A stretch of 64,000 bases of DNA from Augochlora pura (Eukaryota > Arthropoda > Insecta > Hymenoptera > Halictidae), in the NCBI RefSeq assembly GCF_028453695.1, contig NC_135782.1:18780190-18844189 (forward strand), given 5' to 3'. The notes beneath the pieces were generated by a model that was given only the letters and a program-made list of their open reading frames with translations, had not been told where the DNA came from and ran no database searches. Both the position numbers and the translations under genes were made by a program. Positions 1-13,098 of this stretch are shown here, piece by piece. How positions within the stretch are numbered: position 1 is the first letter of the stretch; every line of letters begins with the position of its first letter.

Positions 1-280
1 TCCGATTCAATGCGATTTTTGAGGTCATTGGCGTGGCCTATAAATATCCCAAATATCTCTAGGATAAATTCGTAAAAATTCCGCCGACGCGCACAGCGAT
101 CGCCGCGTCCTTGCGCAACGTTAACAGAGCAATTACTTAGCCAGCCGTAATCAGCCGGATCGCGGCGGATCTTAAAGAGTTCCGGCGATGCTCCGTGTCC
201 GCGCGGGACGAGCAGCGTTCGCTTTGTCAACGATTAGCATCGCGACCTGTGCCCCGGTTTAAATGGGTTAAAGCAGTTAC

Positions 281-299
281 GTCGTCGTCGTCGTCGTCG
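281..299. repeat. (GTC)n microsatellite
   Basis: About six uninterrupted GTC triplets. Confidence 0.9.
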
Positions 300-1724
300 C
301 GGCACCGATTTCACGTTGTTAATTATATTACGCGGCAGTTTCTATGGCACTGGTGAACTCCGCTGCGTGACCCGAGCACGCGCGGTGTAATCCTCGTCTA
401 CCGCGCGCGCGACACACGTCGACAGCATGATTTTCACAAACGCGGACGCAGAGGGGGGAGGGATTGTTCGCTTGGAGAACAGATGGCTTCTATACGAGCG
501 GACTTTCACGGAGAAGATAAATGGCTTCTAAACGTGGAGAAAGTACTTTGTCACGTTTGCGTAAGAATCCGTTCGGTATAATTGCGCGTTTATTCGAAAG
601 TACCGCGTGCTAACGCGGTCGTCGTCGGATGACTATATGGCCGGAATAATTACCGTACGCTGGATAAGTCGTCGTGGCTGATGCCGCGTTTCCTTACCTG
701 AAACCAGAGAAAAGACAGGTTAATTCCTCGAAAGCGGCCGTTAAAAATAAATCTCCTCTTTATTAGAAATTTCGTTCTCTAAAATGAGGTGAATGCTCTT
801 CAATGAAACGATGAATTACCTCACTGCTTTATTCATTTAATTATATTACTGCAATATTAATTCATTTGTATTATTGTCTGAGAATTTTAATTAATTCATT
901 ATCGCTACTTAAAGGGTGGTTATTACTTATTACTATGGCGGTTATTATTATCTTTAAAGCGTATCGAATATTCCTAAATGAAATGATAAATTATTTATAA
1001 AATAATAAATTACTTAATATCTAGAGATCTCTAAGGGGTTTGGTTATTGCTATTATTATTACATAAAAACTGTGTCATCTGAGAAAATCAATGCCGGATC
1101 ATCGACACGTGTCGCTTTCCGATTTTCGATCGCTCGGGATTTATTAATAATTCGCCGGTGGACTAGTTCTCGCGGCGCGAGTAGTCCGCCGACGGAAATG
1201 CGGCCGGCGGGCTGCGCACGGTAGGTAATTCGGATTAACTCGTACACGTGACGCGCGATTTGCGTGCAGATCCGCAGGCGGACGCGGCGCCGAAATTGGC
1301 GATACCGAAAAATCAAATAACCGCGCGCGGGCCACCGTCACGCCTCGTCCTGTCCCTGCGGCGTTACAAATTAACCGCCGCATATTTTCCGTGACTCTGT
1401 GCATTAAGCGGCTCGGCGATAATGGCATCGACCCGGAATAATTTATATGGGGACCCCGCCGGACGTGTGCGGCCGTTGGTTTTCGAACGCGCGGGAAAAC
1501 ACACGCGGCTCGCGGGGCGCGAGCGGTAACGAGCCTCGTCGCTCTCGACAGAGTTCGTTTCTTTTGCGGTCGCGCGCCGCTTGCTACGCGCTCCGTCCTG
1601 TTTGTCCGAGCCCGGAAATCCGCGCTTTTTTTCACCCGGACCCCGTTAGACCACGGGTAATGACTTTCCGAATTTGGCTCCGCATAGTCGCGTCTATTTG
1701 TACTTCAAAGATCCTTTGCTTCGA

Positions 1725-1925
1725 ATTTCCAATCTTCAAATCTCGTCAAATTTTATCCATCAACAGCAAAATAAAAATATCGAATTTAAAGTGGCAATGG
1801 CAAATTAAAAATGTCGGACTCGAAGCACCAAATTGCCATATTTCAATTAACCAGCTTGACCAACAGGAAATGTCAAATTTTAGATATCAAATAGCCAAAT
1901 TTTAAATGTCAAACAGCCAAGTCAA
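1725..1925. repeat. Degenerate AT-rich short repeat
   Basis: Variants of AAATGTCAAATTTTA and of CAAATAGCCAAATTTTA recur with irregular spacing. This is consistent with an old, decayed minisatellite. No unit is conserved well enough to fix a period. Confidence 0.4.
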
Positions 1926-3007
1926 TATCGCGTTTGAAACCGAGCTTGGAAAATATTTTTAAGAGGAACCCGTGGCAGCGTATCGCAGAGAAGCTGTGTG
2001 AAAAAGAAAGCCGCGTTTCACCGAGCAATTGTATCGCAAGGGCCGGGGGGAGAAATATTTAACGCGAACGGTGTTCTTTACCGCGAAAAATGAAATTCGC
2101 AACGTATAAACGTCCCCCAATTACCGCATTATTTTCCGCCGTAGTCTCCTTCATCGTTCCACGTTTTTCATCGCGTATTTAACTTCTGTACGAACGTGAA
2201 ACGAACCCAGCCTCCGCGAGCTCCTAACTGCGACCGAATTAATCATTTTAGTGGACTCTCGCGTTTAAATATGCCGAGCGTTAAGGTCCGCGGGAAGAAA
2301 GTTCAAGTCATCGCTTCTCGAGTAGAACAGTAGAGTTGTTACGCTCGTTTCCTCGACGTTTATATTTCGATCGTGGGTGTACTTCTCCCGTCGCATAAAG
2401 AGGTCGACTAATAATTGTTCTATAATAATTGTCCGTATAATTTATAGCTTGCCGGAACATTTATTAAATGACGTCAATGGGACGGCGCTCCGCGTTTAAT
2501 CCGGCTAATTTCCAAACGCTGTCGAGTGAAGAAAAAAAAGGACAGCAATTTATTAACACTTTCGTCGGAAGCCCGGAGGCTCGATATTAATTAACCATGC
2601 GGGCCGAGGGTATCCGAAAGCCGTCAGAAACGACGGGAACGATGGAAGATATCCGGGAGGGGGCCGCGGAGCGAATCGATTCCGGGGTGAAATAAACGTC
2701 GAGGTAACCGGGAACGATTGCCGGTGTAGCCGAGTGAATTTCCGGTGGCAGTTAGTTTGTTACGATAAAAGTTATTTCAATTCCCCGCGATTCCTTTCGC
2801 CCGACGGTGGTACCGTCGACTACAAAGAGCTCCTTCTGCGGAGCACACGCGAAAGATTCCGAGAAATTACCGGCGTTATTCCGCTGCCAAAGGCGTCCTC
2901 AAATTTCTACCGTTCTCGTCGCACGGTGACCTAAATCCTGGAAACGTGGCCTCGGCTTTGAAACGACTCGGATTTTTATTATATTTTGTGAGTGGGGAAA
3001 TTTCGGA

Positions 3008-3196
3008 GACCAGAGTTCAAAGGACTAGGTTCCAAAAGACCAGAGTTCAAAGGATTAGGATCGAAAAAACCAGAGTTCAAAGTATTAGGGTCGAAAAGAC
3101 CAGAGTTCAAAGACCAGAGGCCAAAGCATCAGAGTCCAAAGCACCAGAGTCCAAAGACTAGAGTCCAAAGGACCAGAGCCCAGATGACCAGAGTCC
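3008..3196. repeat. 15/30-bp minisatellite, truncated by a gap
   Basis: CAGAGTTCAA recurs at 3011, 3041, 3071 and 3101, exactly 30 bp apart. From about 3107 the spacing falls to about 15 bp, with units close to GCACCAGAGTCCAAA. The base unit is therefore a 15-mer and the upstream part is a 30-bp dimer. Multiples of three keep frames open here, which gives lysine/arginine-rich open frames with no gene value. The array runs straight into N at 3197, so its true length is unknown. Confidence 0.9.
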
Positions 3197-3296
3197 NNNN
3201 NNNNNNNNNNNNNNNNNNNNNNNNNNNNNNNNNNNNNNNNNNNNNNNNNNNNNNNNNNNNNNNNNNNNNNNNNNNNNNNNNNNNNNNNNNNNNNNN
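3197..3296. other. Assembly gap (100 N)
   Basis: Exactly 100 N between a minisatellite on the left and a ~350-bp satellite monomer on the right. A fixed 100-N block usually marks a gap of unknown size, and here tandem repeats on both sides explain the break. Confidence 0.98.
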
Positions 3297-3939
3297 AAAA
3301 AAATCGTAGATCACTTCTGTTTGATGCGTTTTAAAGCTAAAGCTTCCCTCTTGATAACCACGTTAGTTTTCGCCGCGAGAAAAATTATTACAACTTCTCA
3401 GAGAAGCTCGAAGTCGAGAAATTATTTGGCCGAAGAAAACTCGCCTAGAAATATAGAAACGATAAAAATAGCTTAGAGCATCTGAAAGAGGAGACTTTGC
3501 CCTTTAAAATGAGCCTAAGCTGACCTCCGTGCGCTTATTTTTAACGAAATTATATCAGCTCAAATATAGAGCGATTTTTGAGCCTGCCAAGTCCAGCCCT
3601 TGGCTGCTCTAAAATGGATGAGGCCACAAAATCTGCGATAACTCAGCTAAAAAAAATCGTAGATCACTCTGGTTTGGGGCGTTGGAAAGGTGAAGCTTCC
3701 CTCTTGACAACCGTGGTAGTTTTAGTCGCGAGAAAAATTGTTACAACTTCTCAGGGAAGCTCGAAGTCGAGAAATTATTTGGCCGCAGATTGCTCTCGTA
3801 GAAATATAGAAACGATAAAAATAGCTTAGGGCATTCGAAAGAGGGGAATTTCCCCTTTAAAATGAGCCTAGACTGACCTCCGTGCGATTATTTTGAGCGA
3901 AATTATAGCAGCTCAAATATAGAGCGATTTTTAAGCCTA
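3297..3939 (+). repeat. ~350-bp satellite, two monomers
   Basis: A monomer truncated by the gap (3297 to about 3576) is followed by a full one (about 3577-3939). The units match those at 17.7-19.3 kb: CCAGCCCTTGGCTGCTC near the start, AAAATCGTAGATCAC, then CTCGAAGTCGAGAAATT, CCCTTTAAAATGAGCC and GAGCGATTTTTGAGCC at the end. The second monomer contains the near-palindrome GGGGAATTTCCCC at 3843-3855. An 83-codon frame crosses it from a TTG codon; I regard this as a by-product of the repeat. Confidence 0.9.
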
Positions 3940-6269
3940 ATATAATCACCGGCTGATATGAAATGCTCCGTCGCGCCCGGAGCATTGTTACAGTATATCG
4001 AACCGAGGTTTTCGAATTAGTCGATATTATTAAGTACACAATGACTGGTAGAAACTCTGTCATGTGGGTTTAACTTCGTGGCGGCGGCTACTCAAGGATT
4101 AGAGGCGCCGCGCATGTGTGGCCGCACAGAAGAGTCAAAGTTGCGAACGCTCGCGCGGCGCAGTTAGGCGAATTGTTACGTGCGCCGTTGCACCAGCCCG
4201 TTATTGTTGCATCATACCAGCTGGAAGTTACTTGACGGGAGTTCGTCATCCGTTAGGGGACCACGGCGGCTAATGTGCAGCTACGAAAGAAACAATGAGG
4301 GCTCGCGGGGGCGAAAGTTACCGTAGACACGGACAGGGGCCGAACCGAGAAATCAGCCATGCAAATTGTTTAACATTTACTTCGGCAAACGGAAGAAATC
4401 TCTGTTTCTTCCACTTCGGGGGGGAAGTTCAGCCCGCGAAATTATATATCTCGGTTCCAACTTGTTCCCCGTTGCTAAAGTACGGGTTCGCCGCACTTAC
4501 CTTCTGTGACCGCCCCTTGCTAACAACCGTGTGTAACTTCCAAGGTCATACCGGTACTTATGGGAAACTCACAGTGGCGAAATCATCTCAGCAGAGTCTT
4601 CTCAAACACGGGGGCAATTCTTTGTCAAAATCAAAAACTCCCAGAGTCTTTAATAAATTAGAGAATAAAGATCCTAACTTGCCCGAACGCATCCTACTAT
4701 TCGCCAAATACAATAGAAAAAAGTACCACACCCTTCCGACGATAAAATCCGTAATGAACGAGCTGAATTAATTGAAATTAATGAATTGAAATTAGATTCG
4801 TCGCCCGATCGTTTCGCGGCAAACAATACACCGTGTGCTTGAAATCCAGTTGAACCCTTCGCTCCGAATTTAACCGGCCGTATTGTTCAATTATCTCGCA
4901 TTAATTAACGTAAAAATTGAGCGTGGGGGGGGGGGGGCTTGAAACAATGGGAACATATAATTGATTAAAATAATTGAAACGGCGTAGAATGCGGCCAATA
5001 TTGGTTATCGCGAAAGGGGATGGAGAAGAGAAGTAAAACATTCCGCAGTCTATTAGCAGCCGGCCGAATGTACGTTTCGTTTGGTTGGTAACTTGGACAC
5101 GGAAAGTTTATGAAATCGTGTAATAAATTCATCGAAACGATTGCGCGCCCCGCTATTGAATTTTACAGGGAACAGCGCGGCGGATCGTTGCCAGCCCGTT
5201 ATTGTTGCGAGAACGATATTCAAAGGTTTGTTTTTAATGAGAGCATTGTCGGCGCGTCGCGCGCGGATCGTTAGCCATGCTTGTTCCGTCGACCGGAATG
5301 AACGCGTAATAACATTTCGTGTGTCGACGATCAACAGATCGATGCCCGTATGTATCGAACGATATTTAATCGGTTTCCTGATTACCGACTAATTGCTCGC
5401 CGACTACGGATGCTAATCAAGTGTCGATCCCGGGCTAAACGCCGGCCAATTCCTACGACGGTTTTTCCGCAAAAATCGATCCCGATCGATCGACGACCGT
5501 TCACCTCGTGACGTCTAGATTATCGTCCGCCTAATAGTCCGCCTAACGAAATTCCAACTACGGTGCCCTCCAATCGCTGCCAAGCACCAATGATCGTCCG
5601 CCTGTTTGCTCTGGCGACAGAATCCCCTGCGGTGTGTACCGCCCTCGACAACCGTCGCAGTCCCGTTGTGTAATTGTACTAATTAAAATTAATTGCGCGA
5701 CCTGGTGATACAGCAAACGGATCGACAAGAAATTAAATCGCATAGTTATTTATACCGATGTTATTTCAGACGGTTGAAGTGTTTGAAATGATCAGAGATT
5801 GTCCGCGATGCACTTTCGAACTCCTAGTCGCCTTCGCTCTGCTCGGAACATCGTGAAAGGAGCGGCAATGATATCGGTAACGAACTTTAAAAACGCCTGC
5901 AACTTCGGCGCAGTCTGAGCAAAGGTCTCGTTAACGTTGCCGGGGTAGTCTCTGTGTATCGCTGCTGTGTTCGAAATGCCTCGACCGAAAATTCGCGAGA
6001 ATAAGTTCGTTCCGTGAGTCACGGCCGGAAGTAGCTCGCTACTCTGATAGCGAAGCTAATCCTGTAAGAACTTCGACCCGGAGCAACGCGATCGGAGAGA
6101 GACCCCGGCAGGAAACTTCGTGGATTGGTTTCGCCCGCGCGCGAAAAAATGAACTTACGGCGAAATTCCGTCGGCTTGCTTCTCTCGGCTCCTTTGGGAA
6201 TACGTGTGCTTACCTGCAACAGAAAAAGAATATTATTTGTTAATAACATTCTCAAGATAATCCCAGAAG
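3940..6269. other. Unique stretch, no gene seen
   Basis: The longest frame is 158 codons at 4295-4771 on the plus strand. It has no domain I recognise, no splice support and no homology visible by eye. A 13-base G run sits at 4925-4937. The rest is mixed-composition DNA without recognisable repeats. Confidence 0.55.
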
Positions 6270-6650
6270 TATTATAAATAATTGAGGCGATTCTATTGGA
6301 GAGGCTAAAAATATCAAAGTACTCCGAAAATTCTACAATTTTTTGTGGCGACTCCTGAGGTGATTTGGAACAACTTTTTCCTTTGCGAAAATTTTCCATG
6401 ACGCTTCGTTCTCGAGTTATTATTAAAAAACTATTTTGGAGTGACCGAGAGCTAGAGATGACTCATCGCCTCTAGAAATGACTCTCGCCGCTAGAAATGA
6501 GTCATCCTGGGTCCTCAGAGGTTTTTGTTAATAACTCGAGAACGAAGCGTCGTAGAACATTTTCGCAAAGGAAAAAGTTTTTCCAAATCGTCTCAGGAAT
6601 CACCACAAAAAATTGCAAAATATTCTGAGCACTTTTCATTTTCAATTATT
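6270..6650 (-). mobile_element. Foldback element, type 1 (copy A)
   Basis: The left arm (about 6340-6425) and right arm (about 6526-6612) are reverse complements. The right arm reads AATAACTCGAGAACGAAG, then TTTTCGCAAAGGAAAAAG, then CTCAGGAATCACC. The core holds TGACTCA (6459-6465) and TGAGTCA (6498-6504). The flank right of the inverted arms (TTTTCAATTATTTATGCTA) matches the left flank of the copy at 25.5 kb in reverse, so this copy lies in the opposite orientation to those at 25.5 and 30.6 kb. No transposase is present. The class is unknown; foldback or palindromic MITE fits best. Confidence 0.8.
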
Positions 6651-8353
6651 TATGCTACTCCATTATTATATTTAAAATACCGAATATTTAAAAAAGACAA
6701 ATTCGCCTATATTTCTACAATATTTAGACCGCTAGCAACATCGAGGACACTTTGTTAACCAACGAAAATCGATAATCAAGATCCTCGTTGCACGGTCTAA
6801 AATTTCAATGGCCCTAGTGGTCGTTTATTAAATTCAGCGTATTCCATTGCTGGTTTAGCGGGCGGCCGAGTTGCGAAACAAATAATTACGGTAACGAAAG
6901 TGCGGCCGAACTAATTCCCACAATTTTTCCTGATAGCAAAACTTCTGTTATCCGTTCTATGAAAAATAGAACGTTGGCTGCACGCCGAGCGTGCGCCACG
7001 TATTCCCCTAACGAACCGGCGTTTTATAGAGACGTCGTGTTATAATGCAACTAACAAGTTATCGTATTAAAAGCGAATGAAATATGGAGTGGCCCCGCAG
7101 TTCTATAGTGGGGCGACCTTTTTTCCTCCGACGGGATTATGCTTTCGTTTAAATGCACCTTCGGACTACGTCGATTACTTTCCCGACGACATAATAGCGT
7201 CTGCAGATGACACTCGCAGATATTGCATCGCCGCTCGTGCAGGACTAATCCAGCCTGCAATATATTACCGAGGATCGAAGCCGGAGAAAGTGACTTTCTT
7301 CTCCCCTTTTGGCGGAGCGCTGCACCGGCTGCGCGCTGGCTGCACCGCGGTGCAACGTTCGCCACGGTAAATCATTTGTTTCACGGTCCAATTTAACATC
7401 GGTTGCACTCGTTATGCTCGTCTGAAAATGACTTTGCCTTCGAGACTGCTGACGATTTTTCCAACTAATATTTGTTACAATATTTATATTTATTAATATT
7501 TTATGCAAGCTAAGAAATATGCTTAAGAAAATTCTGAAATAAAATAAATTCTCCTAGCCATACCCAGTTATATTTTTGTTAAAAAGCAAGCATTGACAAA
7601 GCCAGCAATCATCAGAAGAATAAAGCAAAAATTATAGTTCGCAAATTTCCACTGAAAACGTCGGAGCAAAAATAAAGCGAACGGAATAACGTGGCTGCGT
7701 TGAAAACTTTATCGTTGCGTCTTGATACTGCAGCGAAATAATTATGAACGTGGCAGTGAATAATTAATGAAATATTTAAAGCAACAGCAGGAGGAACAAC
7801 GGAGCACGGATGCAACAAGGTATAATTAGTAAAATATGAAAAATGCAGGAAATACGTGTAGCAGAGGAAATAATAACAACAACAATGGTCTATACAGCAG
7901 GAAGTGACCCAACTTCATTTTTACTCGGAGATAGAAATGCAACAACAAAGATGCATTTTTTATATTTATATACCTTTGTTATTGTAGAATGGAAGTAGAA
8001 GGGGGAGAGAGCGAAGATCGCGAAGTTTCGGGTTAAACATAGCGTCCCGGCTCATCGGAGGCGAATAATTGGGCACCGGGGTTGGGGCGAACTCCCTTCG
8101 GGCATGGATATTATCTCTCCGTCCTCGACAAAAGGAGAAATAATAAAAAAAAAAAAGAGAAGCGAGCTAGTTGAAATCGCGTCGCCAGACTCACGGCAAG
8201 GAATTCGCTGAACCAACAAGTTATCTCTCTTTTCGGTTGCATCTCGGTTCGATGATTTCTTACCGCGTCACCGAGCTTACGCTTACCCTCTCCATTTCCC
8301 ACGGCCACAATTATTTCGTGCCAATTTGACGCACGAAGACGCCGATACGTTCA

Positions 8354-8374
8354 AGAGAGAGAGAGAGAGAGAGA
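8354..8374. repeat. (GA)n microsatellite
   Basis: About ten AG/GA dinucleotides. Confidence 0.9.
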
Positions 8375-10393
8375 TGCGACCGTCTACGGCCACGCGATCA
8401 TTAATTTATCGGAGTGTAAAGAGTGAACCCGATACTCGTTTCACAGTCTGCGAACTCGTGTCTGAATTAATTCCCATTGAGAGAGCCCGCGGAATATCTG
8501 TCGCATTCTTCGCGAAATTCTGGCTGATGCCTATTTTATTTAAAATTTAAAACGTGATTAGATATAGTGTAGGAGAATAGGCGAATTTTTTCGAGGAATT
8601 CTTGAAACTTGGATGAGATATTGTATGGTCTAAATTTAGGCCTAACTTGTACCATGTGAGAATTTTATAGATTTTAGTTTAATAATTTAGCAAAGTTTCA
8701 GCGAAACGGAATGGAAAAAATTACCAAGATCGCTCATGTATTTCAAGGTTAAACAAAGCCACTGGGCAAACGCGAAATACCGCTTCGCCAGAGAACTACC
8801 CTTCGTTCACTTTCGCTCGAATTAGTTGAATTGGTCCGGCGAATAGAGCGGCTGTTTCGCCGCGCGTTCTCCTCTATTTATTTGATTACTCCGCCGGCGG
8901 GAAACTTGCCGGCGATAATTAGGAATTCGCGTCGGAATTAGCGTGGCCGGTGGGCACCGGCGAGTTTTATTTAAACTCGACTATAAAAGGGTGTTATTTA
9001 AATAAACGGGGAAACCCGGCCCGGCGGACACTAATTCGGCCTCCCGCCGGCTTGTCGTCGCAGAGGCTCTCGCGCGCCCCGGGAAGATGGCGGAAAGATG
9101 AGCGTAACGAAGAGAGGACGGAGTAGAATGCGCTTTGCGGTCGCGGCGGGTGAGTGCAATGGTCAACCACCGTCTAACCCCGCCAGCTCTGGGATACGTG
9201 TCCGTACGCGAAGGGAACTTCTCCGGTAACTTCTCTAATTAAACGAGCGCTCCTTTCATGATTAGTAACGCTCCGCTAATGAACCCCCTCCGGTTACTTT
9301 TGGGTTCATTCCCCGGGGTTCTCGGTACCTGTTTCCGCCGTTCTCCACCAGAGCAACAATGTTTAGACCCTGCTTCTTTTCACCGACCAGTAAACGCACC
9401 GTTCAACCGCTGGCTACCTCATTGCCATCTTCAAGTGATCGCCAGACCATTTTTACGCAAACCCGATCCTTTTTTAATCAGTTTCATATATTGAAAATTA
9501 TAGAATCGCAGGTCTATCATCTAGCGATGACAATATTGCGCCAATGTATAAAAAATCTCTGCACCCCTAAAGCAAAGTCCAATTTTCAGCCTCGGAAAAC
9601 AGTAAAAACTGCGCAAAGTGGGATAAAATGTTTTGTAAGCGAATAAATCTGCGAATTCGTTTCGGAGAACAGAGTTAAAGGGAGCTAAGCTGAATTTGTC
9701 AACTTTTCGGAATATCAGACGTTCTCGGCGAATAATACAATGCGGGAACGTTAGTAGCCGGGCGTTTGTAAAAACCGTGGAGTGGGACGAGTATCCCCGA
9801 GATATGCAGATATCGGTGGAATTTTCATTGTTTCCCTATTTCAGCCGGGCTGAAGGCGTTTCCACGGGGCGAACCGTGCCGCTTCTGCGACTCTTCCGGT
9901 GACACGCCCTTCGCCGAGCGAGCCATTCTCCGGGAAGAGGTGAGATAACGGAAGTACGTAAGGAATGCGGGACCTAAAGGAGAACGCTTAACGGGATTAG
10001 AATCGGTCGCGTGCCGAGCATATCTTCCCGGTATTACGTAATTGCGTAATTTTCGCCGGTGCGGGTGGCCCCGCGCCGCGAGACCCACCTAGCCAGCACG
10101 CGACCACCATAAGAATCCGCTTAAGTACACGCACCCATCGTCCACTTCGCCGACGGCGATTAATATTTCACGCGACGGTGCCCTGCCGTGGCAAAAGTCG
10201 CGACCGACTTGCCTGATAATAATTTCTGCGATAATAACCCTTGACTGGTTTCAAAAGGAGAAAATACCGCGCTGGAAGAACTGGCGTTTTAGTCGTTTAT
10301 TTTGATGGATTTTTTGGTACCCCTGGAATTAAATATAGAAATAGAGGGTAGTCTTAAATCAAAGGTCTTAAATAAGTCCCAAGTACCACACAA

Positions 10394-10590
10394 GTCATCG
10401 CTAACTGCAGACATTTATCACTGAATCTGTTGCTGAAATATTGACCAAATTCTTCACTAAAGCCATCACTAAATCTATGATTACCAGTCCAAACCCTAAA
10501 CAAAATCCAAAAATTCTCAACAGAATTGATCATAGACCGAGAGAGTCCAGTCTCGGATAAAACTACTCGCTAAATTCATCGCTAAACGAG
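10394..10590. repeat. Degenerate short repeat
   Basis: Variants of CATCACTAAATC and CATCGCTAAA recur at irregular 20-40 bp intervals. Probably an old, diverged minisatellite. Confidence 0.35.
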
Positions 10591-13098
10591 TTAAGCGAAC
10601 GGTTCCCGCTCTGTGTCGCTAACCAGGTCACTTCTGCTAGTGACACCGTGTTACTAAAGGTGTTAAAGCACGGGTCGCAGCAGCAGCGACACGGTGGAGG
10701 CAGACTACGCCGCGGGAAAATTCTCGCGCGGATGTCCGCGTGCAGATTTCTCCGAGGGAAAGTCACGGACCGAGGGGAAAGTGGGCGAGTTTCTTCCTCC
10801 GTGGTTGCTCCTAGGAAACAAGAGAAGAGGAAGAAGAAGAAGTTAAACACAAATCATCCCCTCCCGGCAGCGCCGAGATCAGAAGCGAATCGAATGGAAC
10901 GTGACAACTAGATTTCACGGGGTCCGTTGCCAACGGTGGCGACGGGGAGATGTGTTTTATTCCGGCGGAATTTCAGGGCGAGTCCAAGTCGTGTGATACG
11001 CGATGAAATATGACGCGCTCGCTCGCAGCGCCGCCAAGGAGCAATAAAATCTGCCCGCTGGAGAACCGAACGCGCGCCTCTGGCACCGTCCTCTCCGCGC
11101 CGAGCCACGAGCTGTAAACCTTCCGCAGAGCTTTCATCCCGTGTCTACATCGCGGAGGAGATGCGTTGACGAGACAGAATGAAATTGCCCGTGGAGTGCG
11201 TCATGTAAATTTCCAGCCCCCGACAGTCGCGGCCTGATACAAGCTTCACGGCCGGTTACACGCGAACCGCTCTTACCTGCCCCGAAACGTTTACCCGAGG
11301 ATTACCGTCGCCCGCTGATATCTGCCACGCGAAGTCCCTTCTTGGTTCTTTTCGCCAGCCGTTCCTGGCCTCGGTGCTTAGTCGTTCACTGCGGACATTT
11401 TGGACAAAGAGAGGCGAATGCTTGGAGTAACTTAATTCTCGTCTTCGGCACTATGATGGCAAAGCCAGTTCACTTCGGTTTTGAAATAAATAATAGTATC
11501 GATCGATTACTGTATATATGAGAGAATTTTAGCCAAGTGTCCTCAGCTATGGTATCTCGAACTGTATCCTAGTCCTATTCAGAGATTACGCATGGTGGCT
11601 GGTCGGCTATGGCGTCGGATTACGCGGACCACGTCGCACAATAAGCCGAGATAAATTTCGGGAAGAGCCGCGAGCCGTTCCACGGAGGCATCGGGATTTT
11701 CCGTCGGGCGCGTCGTCATCGCCGTGTATGCTCGCCAGGTGAATTATTCACCGGCGTGTCATCTGACAAAAGCACCCCAGGGCGCCGGGACAGAATGCGG
11801 TTTAAGGCCGGCTAGGCTCGGCCGCGCGACCGTGTGCTCGGAATAATGTCGCTGGCCGGGTTGTATGAGGAACTTTAAGGATCGGCCCCCGTGGCCTGGA
11901 ACCCGTGGCTCCACGCCTTGGCCGGCCGTTCATTTCCCGCGACAAAGAAAACACCGCCGTCCCGCGCCTCGTTTATTTCCAGCCCGAAATTCGCCGCGTC
12001 CCGTTTCATTTACCCGCTGCCGCCGCGGGATCCGCGAGCGAAATTCGGTCACGAACCCGCCGAAAACATGCCGAAAAAATCATGCGATCGTGCTACGCGG
12101 GAATATTGATGAAACGGTCAAATTAAATCCGGATTGGCGAGCCGAACGTGGCCGAAATAGTTGATCGAGCGAAAAACCGGCCGCACGTGGACCTACAAAC
12201 GGGGCAAGAATGGTTTTCAACGTGGTACCGGGCGCATTTCAATTCCCACGGGGGATAATGACTCGCGCCGCGGCGCCGCGCCGTTGCGAATGACGTCGCG
12301 ATCAACCGACCGTGGAGGCCGGCAAAAGTGGAAGGAAAAATTGTATGCATATGGTCACGAAGAATAGAAGAGACGCGTGTCAAACAGAGAGAAAGTTCTG
12401 TCTTTGCACAATAATTTATTTCGTCGCGTCCATCGCGGTCCGCTCATTTTTCTCTCAACTGCAGAAGACCCAATCTACGTACACGTTCAAAGGGATCGAG
12501 CCAGGCGCGGTCTGGCCGAGGCAGGAAACGGGCCACTTCTGCCGCCGGTAATTCATCATTCCCTCGCGTCTCAAAAATACACTGGAATTTCGTCGCGTGC
12601 AGTTTCCAGCGCATTGTAGCATTCAGTTCCAGGGAATACCGAAATACACTCTGGTGACGCCGCGTCGTAGGAAGTTCCCGGTAAGAATCGAAAGACGAAT
12701 GGCGGTGTTCTCGGAGGAAGAGACGCGGAAAGAGGAGAGCACGGAAGGAGGAGCGACGCAGGCCGTTGGCCCGGCCGTCCGACCCAGCCGCGACTCGCTT
12801 ACGTATGCGTCGCTGCGCGAGGTATTAAATCTCAAATATTTAATATCCTCAGATTTTCGTGTGTAGCCGCCCACACGTCTTCGGACCCCCGGAAGAACGA
12901 GAAGCGATCGCGTTGTAAACAGTGGAACGGTATTCGTACGGGATACGAGACATTGTGGGCTCTCGCGGCGGACTCCGAGACCTGATGGAGAACGTTGATC
13001 CGCTCGTGAATGCTCGCCAGTGTCCCACGAAACAATGTGTAGGTGAAAGTACAAGAGAAACTGTGGCAATTTTCCTTTTTTAATTGACGCGTTCTGGT

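Larger units (their letters stand above)
1..3007. other. Unique non-coding stretch, no gene seen
   Basis: This stretch alternates GC-rich blocks with an AT-rich pocket at about 770-1060. Open frames such as the 152-codon one at 1447-1905 and the 163-codon one on the opposite strand at 1144-1635 overlap each other. Neither has a recognisable domain, so I treat both as chance. No RNA gene or transposon end was recognised. Confidence 0.6.
6651..13098. other. Unique stretch, no gene seen
   Basis: Mixed composition. AT-rich at about 7400-8000 and 8540-8760; GC-rich at about 8860-9200 and 10650-12950. Many 60-150 codon frames overlap on both strands in the GC-rich part, none with a recognisable domain. 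Apart from a GA microsatellite and a faint short repeat listed separately, I see nothing I can name. Confidence 0.55.

Noticed and set aside
4295..4771. 158-codon plus-strand frame
   Set aside because: The second half looks mildly protein-like, but there is no domain, splice support or partner exon.
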